DNA of 64,000 nt from Hoeflea prorocentri (lineage in GTDB: Bacteria > Pseudomonadota > Alphaproteobacteria > Rhizobiales > Rhizobiaceae). The translations under genes were made by a program, and so were the position numbers. The stretch lies in contig NZ_JAPJZI010000001.1 in the NCBI RefSeq assembly GCF_027944115.1, positions 1,736,001 through 1,800,000 of the forward strand, in the 5' to 3' direction. Below are positions 30,661 through 40,728 of this stretch, one piece after another. Position 1 is the first letter of the stretch. Every line of letters starts with the position of its first letter. A model generated the notes under the pieces. It was not told where the DNA came from, did not search any database, and worked only from the letters and a program-made list of their open reading frames with translations.

Positions 30661-31641
30661 CTAATTTGTATGTGAGCTTTGGGCGGACAGCCATGCGCCA
30701 AGCCGCGCCATGGTGCTGTCGTCCAGGACAATGGCGAAGTGATCGAGATTATCCAGCACCTCAGCGTTCTTGCCCAACCGTTTGAATAGACCGGGAAATG
30801 CTTCGGCCTTGACGGCTTCGTCCTTACTGCCCACCATGATGATCGATCTTTCCGGCAGACCGGCAATGTCGGCTTCAAAATTCGGTCTGAGCGCAAAGTT
30901 TGTCATCAGCCTGTATGAATACCCAAGTGTTTCGCTTCCGTCGCGATATCGCTCAGGCAGATTGAAACGGATTGTCTCAAGGCCGTTCAGCACACGGATG
31001 CCGACTGTATTGAGCATCGAGAGCCCGATGATGCGCGGCAGCGAGATGTGTGCCCATCCGGAATCCGTGTCAGGCATTGTGGGTGCGTCCGGGCCGAGAA
31101 ATGGAGCAAGACCGAAATAGCCGTGTACCAGGCCGGCGCCGACGCCGGATGCGTAGCGCATGGCGAACGCGCCGCCTGAAGAATGTCCGCCGACGACAAT
31201 TTGTGCCTCAGGGTCGTTTTGACGGATGAGAGCGATGAGATCGTCCATATCGGCCTCAAGCTGTCCGATACGCTCAATGTCGCCACGTCTTTGTCCTGAT
31301 CCGAGATGGCCACGGATGTTCGGAACCCAGACATCAGCTATGCCGGCGGCCGAAAGATGGCTGGCAAGCGGTGCGAGATAGCGGCCGTGGTAGGCGGAGC
31401 CGTGGACCAGAATAACTTTCAAGCGCGTGTCTGCCGGGTAATGGGCGTAGGACATCGCCTGCCCGTCCCGTGCCTTGAATATCTGCAGCTCCGGTGCTTG
31501 AGCCGTTTCACGTCCGGTCAGACGTTCGAAGTTCAAAGAGCGCGCTTCGCGCACCGATGGCGGGATTGCCGAAAGCGTCAACGCAATCAGGACATAGATG
31601 ACCGGAATCAAAAGAAGCGGGATTAGCATGCGCTTAAGCAT
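30661..31641 (-). CDS. Alpha/beta hydrolase, membrane-anchored
   Basis: The 326-residue protein starts with one hydrophobic segment (about 5-25) that may be an uncleaved anchor. A serine hydrolase domain follows: the HGSAYHGRY oxyanion region, the nucleophile elbow GGHSSGG, and a C-terminal DHFAIVLDD carrying the probable catalytic histidine. It resembles lysophospholipase or serine aminopeptidase-type hydrolases. The substrate is unknown. It ends a minus-strand run, starting five bases after the YbaK-like gene's stop. Confidence 0.85.
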   Translation of the reverse strand: MLKRMLIPLLLIPVIYVLIALTLSAIPPSVREARSLNFERLTGRETAQAPELQIFKARDGQAMSYAHYPADTRLKVILVHGSAYHGRYLAPLASHLSAAGIADVWVPNIRGHLGSGQRRGDIERIGQLEADMDDLIALIRQNDPEAQIVVGGHSSGGAFAMRYASGVGAGLVHGYFGLAPFLGPDAPTMPDTDSGWAHISLPRIIGLSMLNTVGIRVLNGLETIRFNLPERYRDGSETLGYSYRLMTNFALRPNFEADIAGLPERSIIMVGSKDEAVKAEAFPGLFKRLGKNAEVLDNLDHFAIVLDDSTMARLGAWLSAQSSHTN

Positions 31642-31646
31642 CGGCG

Positions 31647-32147
31647 TTATGGATTTGCGACGCTGATTGTTTCAGCGCTTATGGCTGCGCAAAGCGCGTT
31701 GGGTTCGACGCTGAAGACACTATCAGGACGTCCCGCGGCCGCCCAGACAGCCGGGTGCGCCAGCAGTCCTTCATCCATCAGAACTCGTATTGGATTGATA
31801 TGGCCGATCGGCGCAACACCGCCGATGGCGAACCCGGTTTCATTGCGGACTTTTCTCGTATCGCACCGCTGAAGTGTCAGGCCGTGGGTTTCTCGGATCA
31901 AATCCAGATCGGCATTATTATTACCTGCAACAAGTAATAATATAAGTGCCCCGGTGTCGGCGTTCTCGAACACCAGCGACTTCACGATCTGCGCCACGGA
32001 ACATCCGCAGGCATCGGCAGCCTCCTGGGCTGTGCGTGTGGACTGGTCCATGCGGACAATATCGATCTGAAGACCGAGCGTCCGTGCGGCGTTGCGCACC
32101 CGATCGATACTCGACAGTTTGCCCGTGCTTCCATCCGGCGTATTCAC
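31647..32147 (-). CDS. YbaK/ProX-type aminoacyl-tRNA deacylase
   Basis: The 166-residue protein has the single YbaK fold: SVAQIVKSLVFENADTGALILLLVAGNNNADLDLI with the conserved lysine, and the Gly-rich GFAIGGVAPIGH loop. Family members clear mischarged tRNAs (for instance Ala- or Cys-tRNA-Pro) outside of prolyl-tRNA synthetase. The subtype cannot be settled by reading. The start overlaps the stop of the metallo-hydrolase gene by four bases. Confidence 0.9.
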   Translation of the reverse strand: MNTPDGSTGKLSSIDRVRNAARTLGLQIDIVRMDQSTRTAQEAADACGCSVAQIVKSLVFENADTGALILLLVAGNNNADLDLIRETHGLTLQRCDTRKVRNETGFAIGGVAPIGHINPIRVLMDEGLLAHPAVWAAAGRPDSVFSVEPNALCAAISAETISVANP

Positions 32148-32968
32148 GCTTCAAGCTCCATTGCCTGTTCGATGACCATCATATCGTATCCGGGTTCCAC
32201 ATGGTCAGGTGTCTCCCGCATGACTGTATCGTAGTCGAGCGGGACATGCATGTGGGTGAGAATGGCCCTCCTGGGCCTCAGTCGCTCAATCCATTCAAGT
32301 GCTTCCGAGAGGGAGAAATGGCTTGGATGCGGACGATATTGCAGGGCATCTATGATGAGCACATCAAGTCCTGTCAGCCGATCCACCGTTTCTTCCGGAA
32401 AGCCGTTGACATCGCTGCAATAGGCAAGATTTCCGATGCGGAAGCCAAGGGAGATAATGTCTCCGTGCAACTGTTCAAGCGGGAGCAGGGTAAGCGGGCC
32501 CCCTTCCCCGCTGACAACAATCGGGTCCTGCGTGTTTTCAATGTCATGACCCTTGACGATCGGCGGATAATTGCTCCCGGGCGGCGACTGGAAACAATAA
32601 CTGAAACCGTCGCGAAGCCGTTCCATCGTCTGCTTGTCGGCATAAACGGGCATGCGTTTCTTGCGCTCGATGACAAGGCCGCGCAGGTCGTCGATGCCGT
32701 GGAGATGATCCGCATGCGGATGGCTGTAGACGACTGCATCGAGCCTGGTGGCGCCGGCCATGGTCATCTGCGTGCGGAAATCCGGCCCTGTATCGATAAC
32801 GACGGCTGTGCTGTTGCCATCCGGATCGAACTGCTCGATCAGCAAGGATGCTCTGAGGCGCCGGTTCCTGGGATTGTCCGGATCGCACGCGCCCCAGTCC
32901 CCTGTTATACGCGGGCAGCCCGGAGACGAACCACAGCCGAGAATGGTGAAACGTTGGGTGACTTTCAT
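32144..32968 (-). CDS. MBL-fold metallo-hydrolase (PhnP-like)
   Basis: The 274-residue protein has the metal-binding motif HPHADH in VVYSHPHADHLHGIDDLRG and a second His/Asp site near the C-terminus (LTHMHVPLDYD). An N-terminal GCGSSPGCPRI... segment is also typical of this subgroup. PhnP-like enzymes are cyclic phosphodiesterases, but many rhizobial members are uncharacterised. It overlaps both neighbours by four bases (tatD upstream, ybaK-like downstream), so the run is one operon. Confidence 0.88.
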   Translation of the reverse strand: MKVTQRFTILGCGSSPGCPRITGDWGACDPDNPRNRRLRASLLIEQFDPDGNSTAVVIDTGPDFRTQMTMAGATRLDAVVYSHPHADHLHGIDDLRGLVIERKKRMPVYADKQTMERLRDGFSYCFQSPPGSNYPPIVKGHDIENTQDPIVVSGEGGPLTLLPLEQLHGDIISLGFRIGNLAYCSDVNGFPEETVDRLTGLDVLIIDALQYRPHPSHFSLSEALEWIERLRPRRAILTHMHVPLDYDTVMRETPDHVEPGYDMMVIEQAMELEA

Positions 32969-33756
32969 GACGCTGAGGCAGGCTTCGGAACTTTGGAAAA
33001 CAGGCGAAAGAAGTTTTCCGTCGTCTGCTGATGGAACGTCTCCTCAGGCACATCGAGAGCCTGTGCGAGAATATTTGCCGTGTGGACGACATAGGATGGT
33101 TCGTTGCGTTGGCCGCGATGGGGCGGCGGTGCAAGATAAGGCGCATCCGTCTCCACAAGGATCCGGTCCGTCGGAAGCGTTTTGGCAATGTCGCGGAGCG
33201 CATCGGATTTCTTGAAGGCCGCGATACCGGAAAACGACACGTAACCGCCAAGGTCTATTCCCGTGCGCGCGAGCTTCTCATCGGAAGAAAAGCAGTGGAG
33301 GACGAACGGGAAGCCCCCCCTGCCCGTCTCTTCGGTCAGGATCGCAATCATATCGTCATCGGCATCGCGTGCGTGAATGATCAGTGGAAGCTGCGCGGTG
33401 CGGGCTGCGGCGATGTGATTTCTGAGGCCTGTTGCCTGCGCATCTCTCGGTGCGTTGTCATAAAAATAATCCAGCCCGGCCTCGCCGATGGCGACCGTCT
33501 TCGGATGGTCCGCAAGTCGCACAAGCTCATCCGCGGTCACATCAAGCTCTTCATCCGCGTTGTGCGGGTGGGTTCCGACGGAGCAGTAGACATTGTCATA
33601 CTGTTCTGCGATCGCACGCACGCGATCGAACTTGGCGATCCTTGTGCAGATCGTCACCATCAGCTCCACACCGGCCGATTTTGCGCGCGCGATGATATCG
33701 TTGCGCTCGGCATCAAAATCCGGAAAGTCCAGATGGCAGTGACTGTCGACAAGCAT
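32965..33756 (-). CDS. tatD: TatD family metal-dependent DNase
   Basis: The 263-residue TIM-barrel hydrolase has the N-terminal metal ligands in VDSHCHLDFP, a conserved Glu in AIGEAGLDYFYD, and later ligands in LIIHARDAD, FVLHCFSSDE and LVETDAPYLAP. TatD enzymes are 3'-5' exonucleases linked to DNA repair. I placed the start at MLVDSHCHLDF, which leaves five bases to the metG stop; the frame is open upstream only through metG antisense. Confidence 0.94.
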   Translation of the reverse strand: MLVDSHCHLDFPDFDAERNDIIARAKSAGVELMVTICTRIAKFDRVRAIAEQYDNVYCSVGTHPHNADEELDVTADELVRLADHPKTVAIGEAGLDYFYDNAPRDAQATGLRNHIAAARTAQLPLIIHARDADDDMIAILTEETGRGGFPFVLHCFSSDEKLARTGIDLGGYVSFSGIAAFKKSDALRDIAKTLPTDRILVETDAPYLAPPPHRGQRNEPSYVVHTANILAQALDVPEETFHQQTTENFFRLFSKVPKPASAS

Positions 33757-33761
33757 GATGT

Positions 33762-35312
33762 TTACTCGCCCTGTTCGGCTTCCACATAGCGAGGGAAAAC
33801 CGGCTGAGGTTTCGGCAGGTCGGCACCGATCCGGAGCCGCCCGGCAGCGCCCAGCTTGTCGAAAGTCCGCTCCGCTTCGCTCACCGAGACAATGTCGAGC
33901 AGCTTTGAGGCTGCGTCCGGCATGAAGGGCTGACACAGGATCGCGACCTGACGGATCACCTCAATGGTCACGTAAAGGACTGTCTCCATGCGGGCCGGGT
34001 CGGTCTTTTTCAGTGCCCATGGTTCCTGGCCGGCAAAGTAGCGATTGGCCTCCGATACGGTTGCGAATATATCAGCAAGCGCCGTGTGGATTGCCTGGCG
34101 GTTCATTGCGTCGCGCGACTTTTCCAGCAATCCGTCGGCAGCCGTCATGATGGCTTTGTCGGCGTCCGTAAGATCGCCGCATTGCGGAACTTTGGCGTCG
34201 CAATTCTTGGCAATCATCGACAGGGATCGTTGCGCTAGATTACCCAGATCGTTGGCGAGATCAGAGTTGATCCGCCCGACGATGGCCTCATGGCTGTAGT
34301 TGCCGTCCTGCCCGAACGGCACCTCACGCAGGAAGAAGTAACGCACCTGATCGAGACCGTAGTGGTCTACCATCGTGAACGGGTCGACGACATTGCCAAC
34401 GGATTTCGACATCTTTTCGCCCCGGTTAAAGAGAAACCCATGGGCAAAGATACGTTTTGGAAGCTCAACGCCTGCCGATAGCAAAAAGGCCGGCCAGTAA
34501 ACCGAATGAAAGCGGATGATGTCCTTGCCGATGATGTGAAGGGCGGGCCAGTATTTCCAAAGCGCATTCGACGTATCGGGATAGCCGAGAGCCGTAATGT
34601 AGTTGGTCAGCGCGTCGACCCACACATACATTACATGACGCTCGTCGTCCGGCACCTTGATACCCCAGTCAAAGGTGGTTCTGGACATGGACAAATCCTT
34701 CAGTCCGGATTTGACGAAAGCCATGACCTCATTGCGCCGCGACGACGGCCCGATAAAGTCGGGTTGCTTCTCGTAAAGCTCAAGCAACCGGTCCTGATAG
34801 GCTGACAGGCGGAAGAAATAGCTTTCCTCCTCAACCCATTCGACGGGCGAACCTTGCGGGCCGTAACGCACGCCATCATCGCGCAGTTCGGTCTCGCTTT
34901 CCTGATAATAGGCCTCGTCCCGCACCGAATACCAGCCGGCATAGGTATCCTTGTAGATATCGCCGGTCGCGACCATCTTTTCCCAGATGGCCTGACTTGC
35001 CTTGTGGTGGCGTTCCTCGGACGTGCGGATGAAATCGTCGTTGGAGGCGTTGAGCACTTGCGCCATCCGTTGGAACTCGGCGGCATTCCGGTCCGCCAGT
35101 TCGCGCACAGGAATGCCCTCGTTGCGCGCAGTCTGCAACATTTTTTGACCGTGCTCGTCGGTTCCCGTCAGGAAATAGACGTCCTTGCCGTCACAGCGCT
35201 GGAAACGCGCCAGCGCGTCTGTCGCGATCAGCTCGTAGGCATGGCCGATATGCGGCTTTCCGTTCGGATAGGAGATGGCCGTCGTTATATAAAAGCGGTT
35301 GTTGTCGCTCAT
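33762..35312 (-). CDS. metG: Methionyl-tRNA synthetase
   Basis: This class I synthetase of 516 residues has the HIGH signature in [14 protein letters not shown] near residue 15 and the KMSKS loop in [14 protein letters not shown] near 300. The C-terminal anticodon-binding helical domain is present, but there is no EMAP/Trbp111-like tRNA-binding extension, which is usual for the short alphaproteobacterial form. It lies between holB and tatD, the standard rhizobial order. Confidence 0.96.
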   Translation of the reverse strand: MSDNNRFYITTAISYPNGKPHIGHAYELIATDALARFQRCDGKDVYFLTGTDEHGQKMLQTARNEGIPVRELADRNAAEFQRMAQVLNASNDDFIRTSEERHHKASQAIWEKMVATGDIYKDTYAGWYSVRDEAYYQESETELRDDGVRYGPQGSPVEWVEEESYFFRLSAYQDRLLELYEKQPDFIGPSSRRNEVMAFVKSGLKDLSMSRTTFDWGIKVPDDERHVMYVWVDALTNYITALGYPDTSNALWKYWPALHIIGKDIIRFHSVYWPAFLLSAGVELPKRIFAHGFLFNRGEKMSKSVGNVVDPFTMVDHYGLDQVRYFFLREVPFGQDGNYSHEAIVGRINSDLANDLGNLAQRSLSMIAKNCDAKVPQCGDLTDADKAIMTAADGLLEKSRDAMNRQAIHTALADIFATVSEANRYFAGQEPWALKKTDPARMETVLYVTIEVIRQVAILCQPFMPDAASKLLDIVSVSEAERTFDKLGAAGRLRIGADLPKPQPVFPRYVEAEQGE

Positions 35313-35374
35313 TTCGTTTGGTCACTTGTGCGGGTGATGGTTGAAGCCGTCTTACGGCAAAATGAAAGCGCTGG

Positions 35375-36415
35375 CTATGCCGCCGGCATTCGAAAGACAG
35401 AAGAAAAGACCGACAAGATCGTTTGCTTGCGGTCAAGATTGTAGCCATCGGCAATTGCCAGGTTTTCCTGCAGGCCGCTGGAGGCGGATGCCCAGTGCTG
35501 TGCGGTATGCAGATCTCCGTCTGCGGCGGCCTCGCGGGCAAGAGAGACCAGCCGGTTCGCTGCATAGGCCGTAAAGAATGCATATGCCGTTTCCCGGTCA
35601 CGTGCGGTCATCGAATCGGCCAGGGTATGGATCTTTTTCTGTGAGCGTTCCGGCCCGTCCTTCAGGATTTGTTCGAAGGCCTCGGCAATCTCCAGCCCGC
35701 CATAACGCAAAAGAAGAATTGCATTCGACAGGCTGCCTTCCGAGTGCCTGATGACCGCGTCGACGATCTGCGGCTCCTGATGGTCCGACAATTCAAGGTG
35801 CGCGAGGCCTTCGCGCATCTGCTGGTCGTTCAGCGGGGTAAGGCGCAGCGGCATGCAACGTGACCTGATGGTCGGAAGCAACTTGCCCGGCGCGTGCGAC
35901 AACACCAGAAACAACGACTTCTTTGGCGGCTCCTCAAGAATTTTTAGGATTGCATTGGCAGCAGACCGGTTCATATCGTCAGCCGGGTCCACGATGACAA
36001 TACGCCAGTTTCCGCTTCCCGACGTTTGAGAAAGGAAGTGCCCTGCCCTGCGCACCTCATCGACCGTAATGGCGGATTTGACACGTCCGGTTTTCGTGTC
36101 GAGCGGTCGGGCCAGATGAAGGAGATTGTGAGAGGCACCGCCCGCCACCTGTCTTATGACCGGAGAAGCGAGATCAGGGTCGGCTAGAGCCGCTGGAGCC
36201 GTCTTCGGATCTTCATGCATCAGGAGATGATAGGCAAAGCGATATGCAAGGGTCGCCTTGCCGATCCCCTCCGGGCCCTCAAGAAGGATTGCGTGGTGCA
36301 AATGGTCGGACCTGTAGGCGTCGGCCAAAAATGCGCATGCCTGTTCATGACCGAAAAGGCGAGTGTTCTGGGATGGCGGGATCGCCCCGTCGAGTACTCC
36401 GGTGTCGGCATTCAT
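35375..36415 (-). CDS. holB: DNA polymerase III delta' subunit
   Basis: The 346-residue clamp-loader subunit has the AAA+ Walker A-like [18 protein letters not shown] near residue 45, a Walker B-like [16 protein letters not shown], and the SRC motif ([11 protein letters not shown]). As in other delta' proteins the ATPase site is probably inactive. It overlaps tmk by four bases (ATGA), a pairing widespread in bacteria. Confidence 0.93.
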   Translation of the reverse strand: MNADTGVLDGAIPPSQNTRLFGHEQACAFLADAYRSDHLHHAILLEGPEGIGKATLAYRFAYHLLMHEDPKTAPAALADPDLASPVIRQVAGGASHNLLHLARPLDTKTGRVKSAITVDEVRRAGHFLSQTSGSGNWRIVIVDPADDMNRSAANAILKILEEPPKKSLFLVLSHAPGKLLPTIRSRCMPLRLTPLNDQQMREGLAHLELSDHQEPQIVDAVIRHSEGSLSNAILLLRYGGLEIAEAFEQILKDGPERSQKKIHTLADSMTARDRETAYAFFTAYAANRLVSLAREAAADGDLHTAQHWASASSGLQENLAIADGYNLDRKQTILSVFSSVFRMPAA

Positions 36416-37077
36416 GGTTCAGCTGTTCCATGTGCCTGCGTGCCGGCGAGGAGGTCCAAGGCGAGCCTTTCGATGTCCTGTGCTATGGCGTCCGCCGGCT
36501 GATTGCCGTCGACAACCTTACACCGTTGCGGTTCGCGGGCGGCAATATCCAGGAAGGCGTCGCGCCGCTTTTGATGTACGGCAAGCGATTCCTTTTCATA
36601 GCGGTCCGGGCCTGACCCTTGGCTGCCGTTGCGTTTGATCGCGCGCGCCAAGCCGACTTCGGCCGGCAGATCGAGGATAATGGTCAGGTCCGGAACCATT
36701 CCGTTGATTGCAACCCGTTCCAGCGCGTTGACGAATTCAGGTTCGAGATCGCCGCTGATGCCCTGATAGACGCGCGATGAATCCATGAAACGGTCGCACA
36801 GGACAATCTTGCCGTCTTCGATTGCCGGGCGGATCAGTTCTTCCACGTGATCGCTGCGCGCGGCGGCGAACAGGACCGCTTCCATTCGCACGCCGAATTC
36901 TTCGGCCGCACCCGACAGCAAAACATGTCGTACAGCCTCGGCGCCGGGTGAACCTCCCGGTTCGCGGGTCATCAAAACATCGAAACCGCGCGAGCGGAGC
37001 GTTTCGGCCAGATACTGGATCTGGGTCGACTTCCCTGCGCCTTCTCCGCCTTCAAATGTGATAAATCGACCTGTCAA
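36412..37077 (-). CDS. tmk: Thymidylate kinase
   Basis: The 221-residue enzyme phosphorylates dTMP to dTDP. The P-loop [12 protein letters not shown] is at about 8-19, the DR(F/Y) motif is in [13 protein letters not shown] near 100, and the lid is around [11 protein letters not shown]. It overlaps holB and follows dacA by 114 bases. Confidence 0.95.
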   Translation of the reverse strand: MTGRFITFEGGEGAGKSTQIQYLAETLRSRGFDVLMTREPGGSPGAEAVRHVLLSGAAEEFGVRMEAVLFAAARSDHVEELIRPAIEDGKIVLCDRFMDSSRVYQGISGDLEPEFVNALERVAINGMVPDLTIILDLPAEVGLARAIKRNGSQGSGPDRYEKESLAVHQKRRDAFLDIAAREPQRCKVVDGNQPADAIAQDIERLALDLLAGTQAHGTAEP

Positions 37078-37191
37078 AAGCCCGTCATCTCCGCGATTTT
37101 CGCGTCCGTTATTACGGGTGTTTTGACCGGTCGTCCAGACAATGTGCCACTTGCCTGCATACAGATCGTGGATCGACCATGGCGTAAGGTG

Positions 37192-38352
37192 CTAGAGCCA
37201 GAACAGCATGAGTTCCTGCAGTGCATCGAGCGCCCGGCTGTGCAGCGGTCCTTTCGACACCGATTCCGCCGCATAAAGCGGGGTTTGCTGACTGAGCGTA
37301 TCTCCAACCCAGACATTCAGCGTCCCGATCGGGCTGCCCTCTTCTACCGGCGCGGTCAACGGCCAATCGTAGACGATCCTTGCTTTCAGGCGATCCGAGT
37401 TCGTAATCGGTACAAAGATGCTCACGGGCCCGTCAGCCATCAGGCCGATCCTTGAGCTTTCACCGCCATAGACCGAGGCTGCTCCGACGACTTCACCGGC
37501 GGCAAACAGATCCCGCCTTTCGAAACTGCGCAGACCCCATTCGAGCATCTTGCGGGCTTCCTGGGCTCGCTCCTTGACACTGCTCATGCCGCTCATCGCC
37601 AGAAACAGGCGTCTGCCCTCGCGCTCGATCGAGCTGACGATGCCGTAACCGGAGGCCTCGGTGAAGCCGGTCTTGAGGCCATCGACGCCGATATTTGCAC
37701 GAAGCAACGGATTGCGGTTGCGCTGGATAATCTTGTTCCAGGTAAAATCCAGTTCGGAATAGATCGGATAGTATTCCGGATAGGATTGCTGGATGTGTCG
37801 TGCCAGCAAGGCCAGTTCGCGAACGGTCACTTTTGAGTCGGGATGCGGCAGTCCGGTCGAGTTTGCGAAAACCGATTTTTCCAGGCCAAGTTCCCTCGCC
37901 CTTTCCGTCATCATTTCAGCGAAGATTTCTTCGGAGCCTGCCATACCCTCGGCCAGGATGATGCAGGAATCATTGCCGGATTGGACGATGACTCCACGAA
38001 TGAGATCTGCAACCCCAATAGAGGAATTGATCTCTGCGAACATGGTCGAGGTTCCCGACACCGCGCCGCCGGTGCGCCAGGCATTCTCCGAGACTTCGAA
38101 CGTATCCTCGAGCGATAACTCGCCGTTTTTCAACGACTTGAAGACCAGTTCCATGGTCATCAATTTGGCGAGCGATGCCGGCGGTATGAGATCGTCCTCA
38201 TTCTTCGCGAACAGGACGGTGCCGGTTTCTGCCTCGATCAGATAAGCTTGTTTTGCTTTCGTTTCAAAGACTTGTGCACTTGCGGCGGTTGAAATGAAGG
38301 TCACCGCGATCAGCGCAATGACAACAAATAACGGTCCACAACGATGGAACAT
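37192..38352 (-). CDS. D-alanyl-D-alanine carboxypeptidase (penicillin-binding protein, DacA/DacC type)
   Basis: The 386-residue precursor has a signal peptide (cleavage after AASA, about residue 26). The serine peptidase motifs are SLAK (S60-K63), SGN (125-127) and KTG in DGLKTGFTE near 230. A C-terminal beta domain and a probable amphipathic membrane anchor at the very end follow. It trims pentapeptides of peptidoglycan in the periplasm. I start at MFHRCGPLF, preceded by an AGGGG box; an ATG at 38400 is in frame. Confidence 0.93.
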   Translation of the reverse strand: MFHRCGPLFVVIALIAVTFISTAASAQVFETKAKQAYLIEAETGTVLFAKNEDDLIPPASLAKLMTMELVFKSLKNGELSLEDTFEVSENAWRTGGAVSGTSTMFAEINSSIGVADLIRGVIVQSGNDSCIILAEGMAGSEEIFAEMMTERARELGLEKSVFANSTGLPHPDSKVTVRELALLARHIQQSYPEYYPIYSELDFTWNKIIQRNRNPLLRANIGVDGLKTGFTEASGYGIVSSIEREGRRLFLAMSGMSSVKERAQEARKMLEWGLRSFERRDLFAAGEVVGAASVYGGESSRIGLMADGPVSIFVPITNSDRLKARIVYDWPLTAPVEEGSPIGTLNVWVGDTLSQQTPLYAAESVSKGPLHSRALDALQELMLFWL

Positions 38353-38446
38353 GAACACCGAACCCCTGACTACGCAACACCCGTGGAACAAGGTTAGCAA
38401 TCAAGCAGAGGCCGATCAACGACGATCGGTCGGAACGGTTAAGCGG

Positions 38447-39529
38447 TCACAGATTTCGGCGTTTCCAGGATGCCGTGATCATCTCGCCCGTCAGATTGTT
38501 CGAACCCGACAGGAGGACACGGAACGGTGTATCAGCCTGTTGTTCGATCCGCTGTTGGGCGTAGGAAGAGAGAGTCTTTGATCCACCCGTGCCGCTTGCG
38601 AGCGCCGGTACATATGGCGGACGTTCTCTCGGTACAGGTCCGACAGCGGGCAGCGCGACTTCGATCGTGCCGGGAAGCCGGCCACTCTTTGCGGATATGG
38701 AGTTGCTTGGCGCCGCCAGAGCAAAGCCGGCAGCAGGCGCTGCCGCTGCGACCTCGACTTCGTTTGACCCGAAGACCGATGCAATTGATTGTCTTGGCTT
38801 GTTCAAGGCGAGCATGACGCCCGAGCGACCGGTGTCTTCTGTGTCGATCGGTGTTCGCCGGCCATCCTTCATAAAGGATGCCGTCAGGTAGCGCATGTCT
38901 TGACCGTCCATGCGCGCCTTACCGATATATTGGACGCGCACCTTGGCAACGCCCTCCTGCTTCATATCCAGTACATCAGCGGTCTTGCTGGAGACGTCGA
39001 TAATCCGCCCTTTTGCAAAGGGCCCGCGGTCATTTACGCGCACCACAACGGAATGTCCGTTTTTCAGATTTGTGACCCTTGCGTAGCTGGGCAGCGGAAA
39101 CGTCGGATGTGCGGCGGACAAATGATACTGATCATAAACCTCGCCATTGGCCGTCAGACGACCGTGAAAATTCGGGCCGTACCACGAGGCGTAGCCGCGC
39201 TTGTCGTAGTCCTTCTCTTCCTTGGGATGGAACCACCGACCTTTAACCTTGTAGGGTTTCCCGATCTTGTACGTGCCGCCGCCCTTCGGAACGTTCTTTG
39301 AAACCGTCACGCGTTTGCTGGCTGAAACGCCATAGTCTTTCGACTTGAATTTGGTCTTTGTGTTGATGTCCGCTCGGTTCTCGGGGCTGCCACCGCAAGC
39401 CGAGAGCGCGATGCCTCCAGCGATCAAAATACCGATGTGAAAAAGTTTCTTCGAGATGCCGCCATGAGCGCAGCCACTCGTCTGCCCGCACCTGGTTTTT
39501 ACAAAACCGTTTTGCATCGATTTTATCAT
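38447..39529 (-). CDS. rlpA: RlpA-like septal lipoprotein
   Basis: The lipoprotein precursor has a hydrophobic run ending in the lipobox LSAC, so the mature protein starts at a lipidated cysteine. The double-psi beta-barrel lies around GYASWYGPNFHGRLTANGE, with the conserved Glu/Asp residues of RlpA (VYD, VNDRGPFAKGRIIDVS). Family members are lytic transglycosylases or peptidoglycan-binding proteins. No complete SPOR repeat is visible at the C-terminus. The start is uncertain: ATGs at 39529 and 39517 both give short signal regions, and the frame is open to 39637. Confidence 0.88.
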   Translation of the reverse strand: MIKSMQNGFVKTRCGQTSGCAHGGISKKLFHIGILIAGGIALSACGGSPENRADINTKTKFKSKDYGVSASKRVTVSKNVPKGGGTYKIGKPYKVKGRWFHPKEEKDYDKRGYASWYGPNFHGRLTANGEVYDQYHLSAAHPTFPLPSYARVTNLKNGHSVVVRVNDRGPFAKGRIIDVSSKTADVLDMKQEGVAKVRVQYIGKARMDGQDMRYLTASFMKDGRRTPIDTEDTGRSGVMLALNKPRQSIASVFGSNEVEVAAAAPAAGFALAAPSNSISAKSGRLPGTIEVALPAVGPVPRERPPYVPALASGTGGSKTLSSYAQQRIEQQADTPFRVLLSGSNNLTGEMITASWKRRNL

Positions 39530-39792
39530 TCCGATATCGCTGAACGTCGAACTGAAGGACTGGATTACGACATTTGGCTTATTTCCCAATGCCTTGATAG
39601 CAGAGAAGGCATTGTGAGCCAAGCCCGACTGCCACAATGCCAGAAATTCCCGGCGCTGGCATTAAATGCGGCGCATTTGAATCGAATTGCTCGGACTGTG
39701 GTTAACCGCACCTTAAGGATGGCGCTCCCGCCATTCAGCGTATGTATTTCCAACGCTTCCCGCTGGATTTTCAATTCAATATCCGTTGGTGC

Positions 39793-40692
39793 CTATTGCG
39801 AACCGCCGCTGTCATCACCAACGGCCTGTTGGACGGCGTTGCCTGGCGGCACAGCAAGAATATCGCGGTCTGCAGACCGGAGCACTTCTTCCGCAACGCT
39901 TCCCAGAAAGAACTTTGCAATACCGCCTTTGCCGCTGGTTCCGACCACGATCAGGTCGCTTTCCTGAGATTGCGCCACGGTCAGAATTTCTTGCGCCGGT
40001 TTCTGTTTCGCAAGGCGTAATATCTGATCGAAGATTTCTCCTCCCAGGGTCGACGTGAAGTCAGCCAGATCCTTTGCAGCATTCTCCTTTTCATCCGCAA
40101 TGTAAGCTTCCTTCTCGTCAATTCCTATCGTGTGGCTCATCGCAAGGTGAAGTGCCGGTGCATCGAATACATAAAGCAGCTCGCAGTCTGCCTTCTGAGG
40201 TATTCCCAAGGCCAGAAAACGCTCAATTGTAGCGCGTGCGCTCTCCGACAGATCGGTTGTCAAGAGCACGCGGCGGTAATGTCCGAGCGGCGGTGCATTC
40301 ACCATAAGGACGGGGCACTGGACAGCCCGGATGGTTCGCTCGGCTGTGGTGCCGACAAATACGTCATGCAATGCCTGTCGGCGGTGCGGTCCTACAACAA
40401 GCAAATCGGGACTGGCATTGTTCGTTGCCTGGGCGATCCCGTCATGAGGTGCGCCAAAGATTACCTCGGATGTACAGGTCACGCCGTCCATCTTCGTGAC
40501 TGTCTTTTCCAATTGATGCAGGTAGTTCTCCGCAATCTGCTTCTCCCGTTCAACCAGGCGCTTGGGTTGATCATCATCGACGATATGAATGATCGACAAA
40601 GAGGCATTGAATTGCTCTGCCAGCAGCGTGGCGCGCCGCAAGGCGCGGTCGGAGCGTTCAGAGAAGTCTGTCGCCAACATAATCGTTTTCAT
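39793..40692 (-). CDS. Universal stress protein, tandem UspA domains
   Basis: At 299 residues it holds two UspA units (about 1-145 and 150-290). Each starts with a beta strand and Asp (IMLATDFSERS, VLLTTDLSESA) and has a G-2x-G-9x-G(S/T)-type ATP-binding loop (VVGPHRRQALHDVFVGTTAE; VVGTSGKGGIAKFFLGSVAE). It is the last gene of the ATPase-antiporter-Usp run, 36 bases after the antiporter stop. Tandem Usp proteins of this kind are often induced by oxygen limitation or energy stress. Confidence 0.93.
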   Translation of the reverse strand: MKTIMLATDFSERSDRALRRATLLAEQFNASLSIIHIVDDDQPKRLVEREKQIAENYLHQLEKTVTKMDGVTCTSEVIFGAPHDGIAQATNNASPDLLVVGPHRRQALHDVFVGTTAERTIRAVQCPVLMVNAPPLGHYRRVLLTTDLSESARATIERFLALGIPQKADCELLYVFDAPALHLAMSHTIGIDEKEAYIADEKENAAKDLADFTSTLGGEIFDQILRLAKQKPAQEILTVAQSQESDLIVVGTSGKGGIAKFFLGSVAEEVLRSADRDILAVPPGNAVQQAVGDDSGGSQ

Positions 40693-40728
40693 CTGTAGCT
40701 CCTTAATAGATTGCTGGAGTAGGCCGGA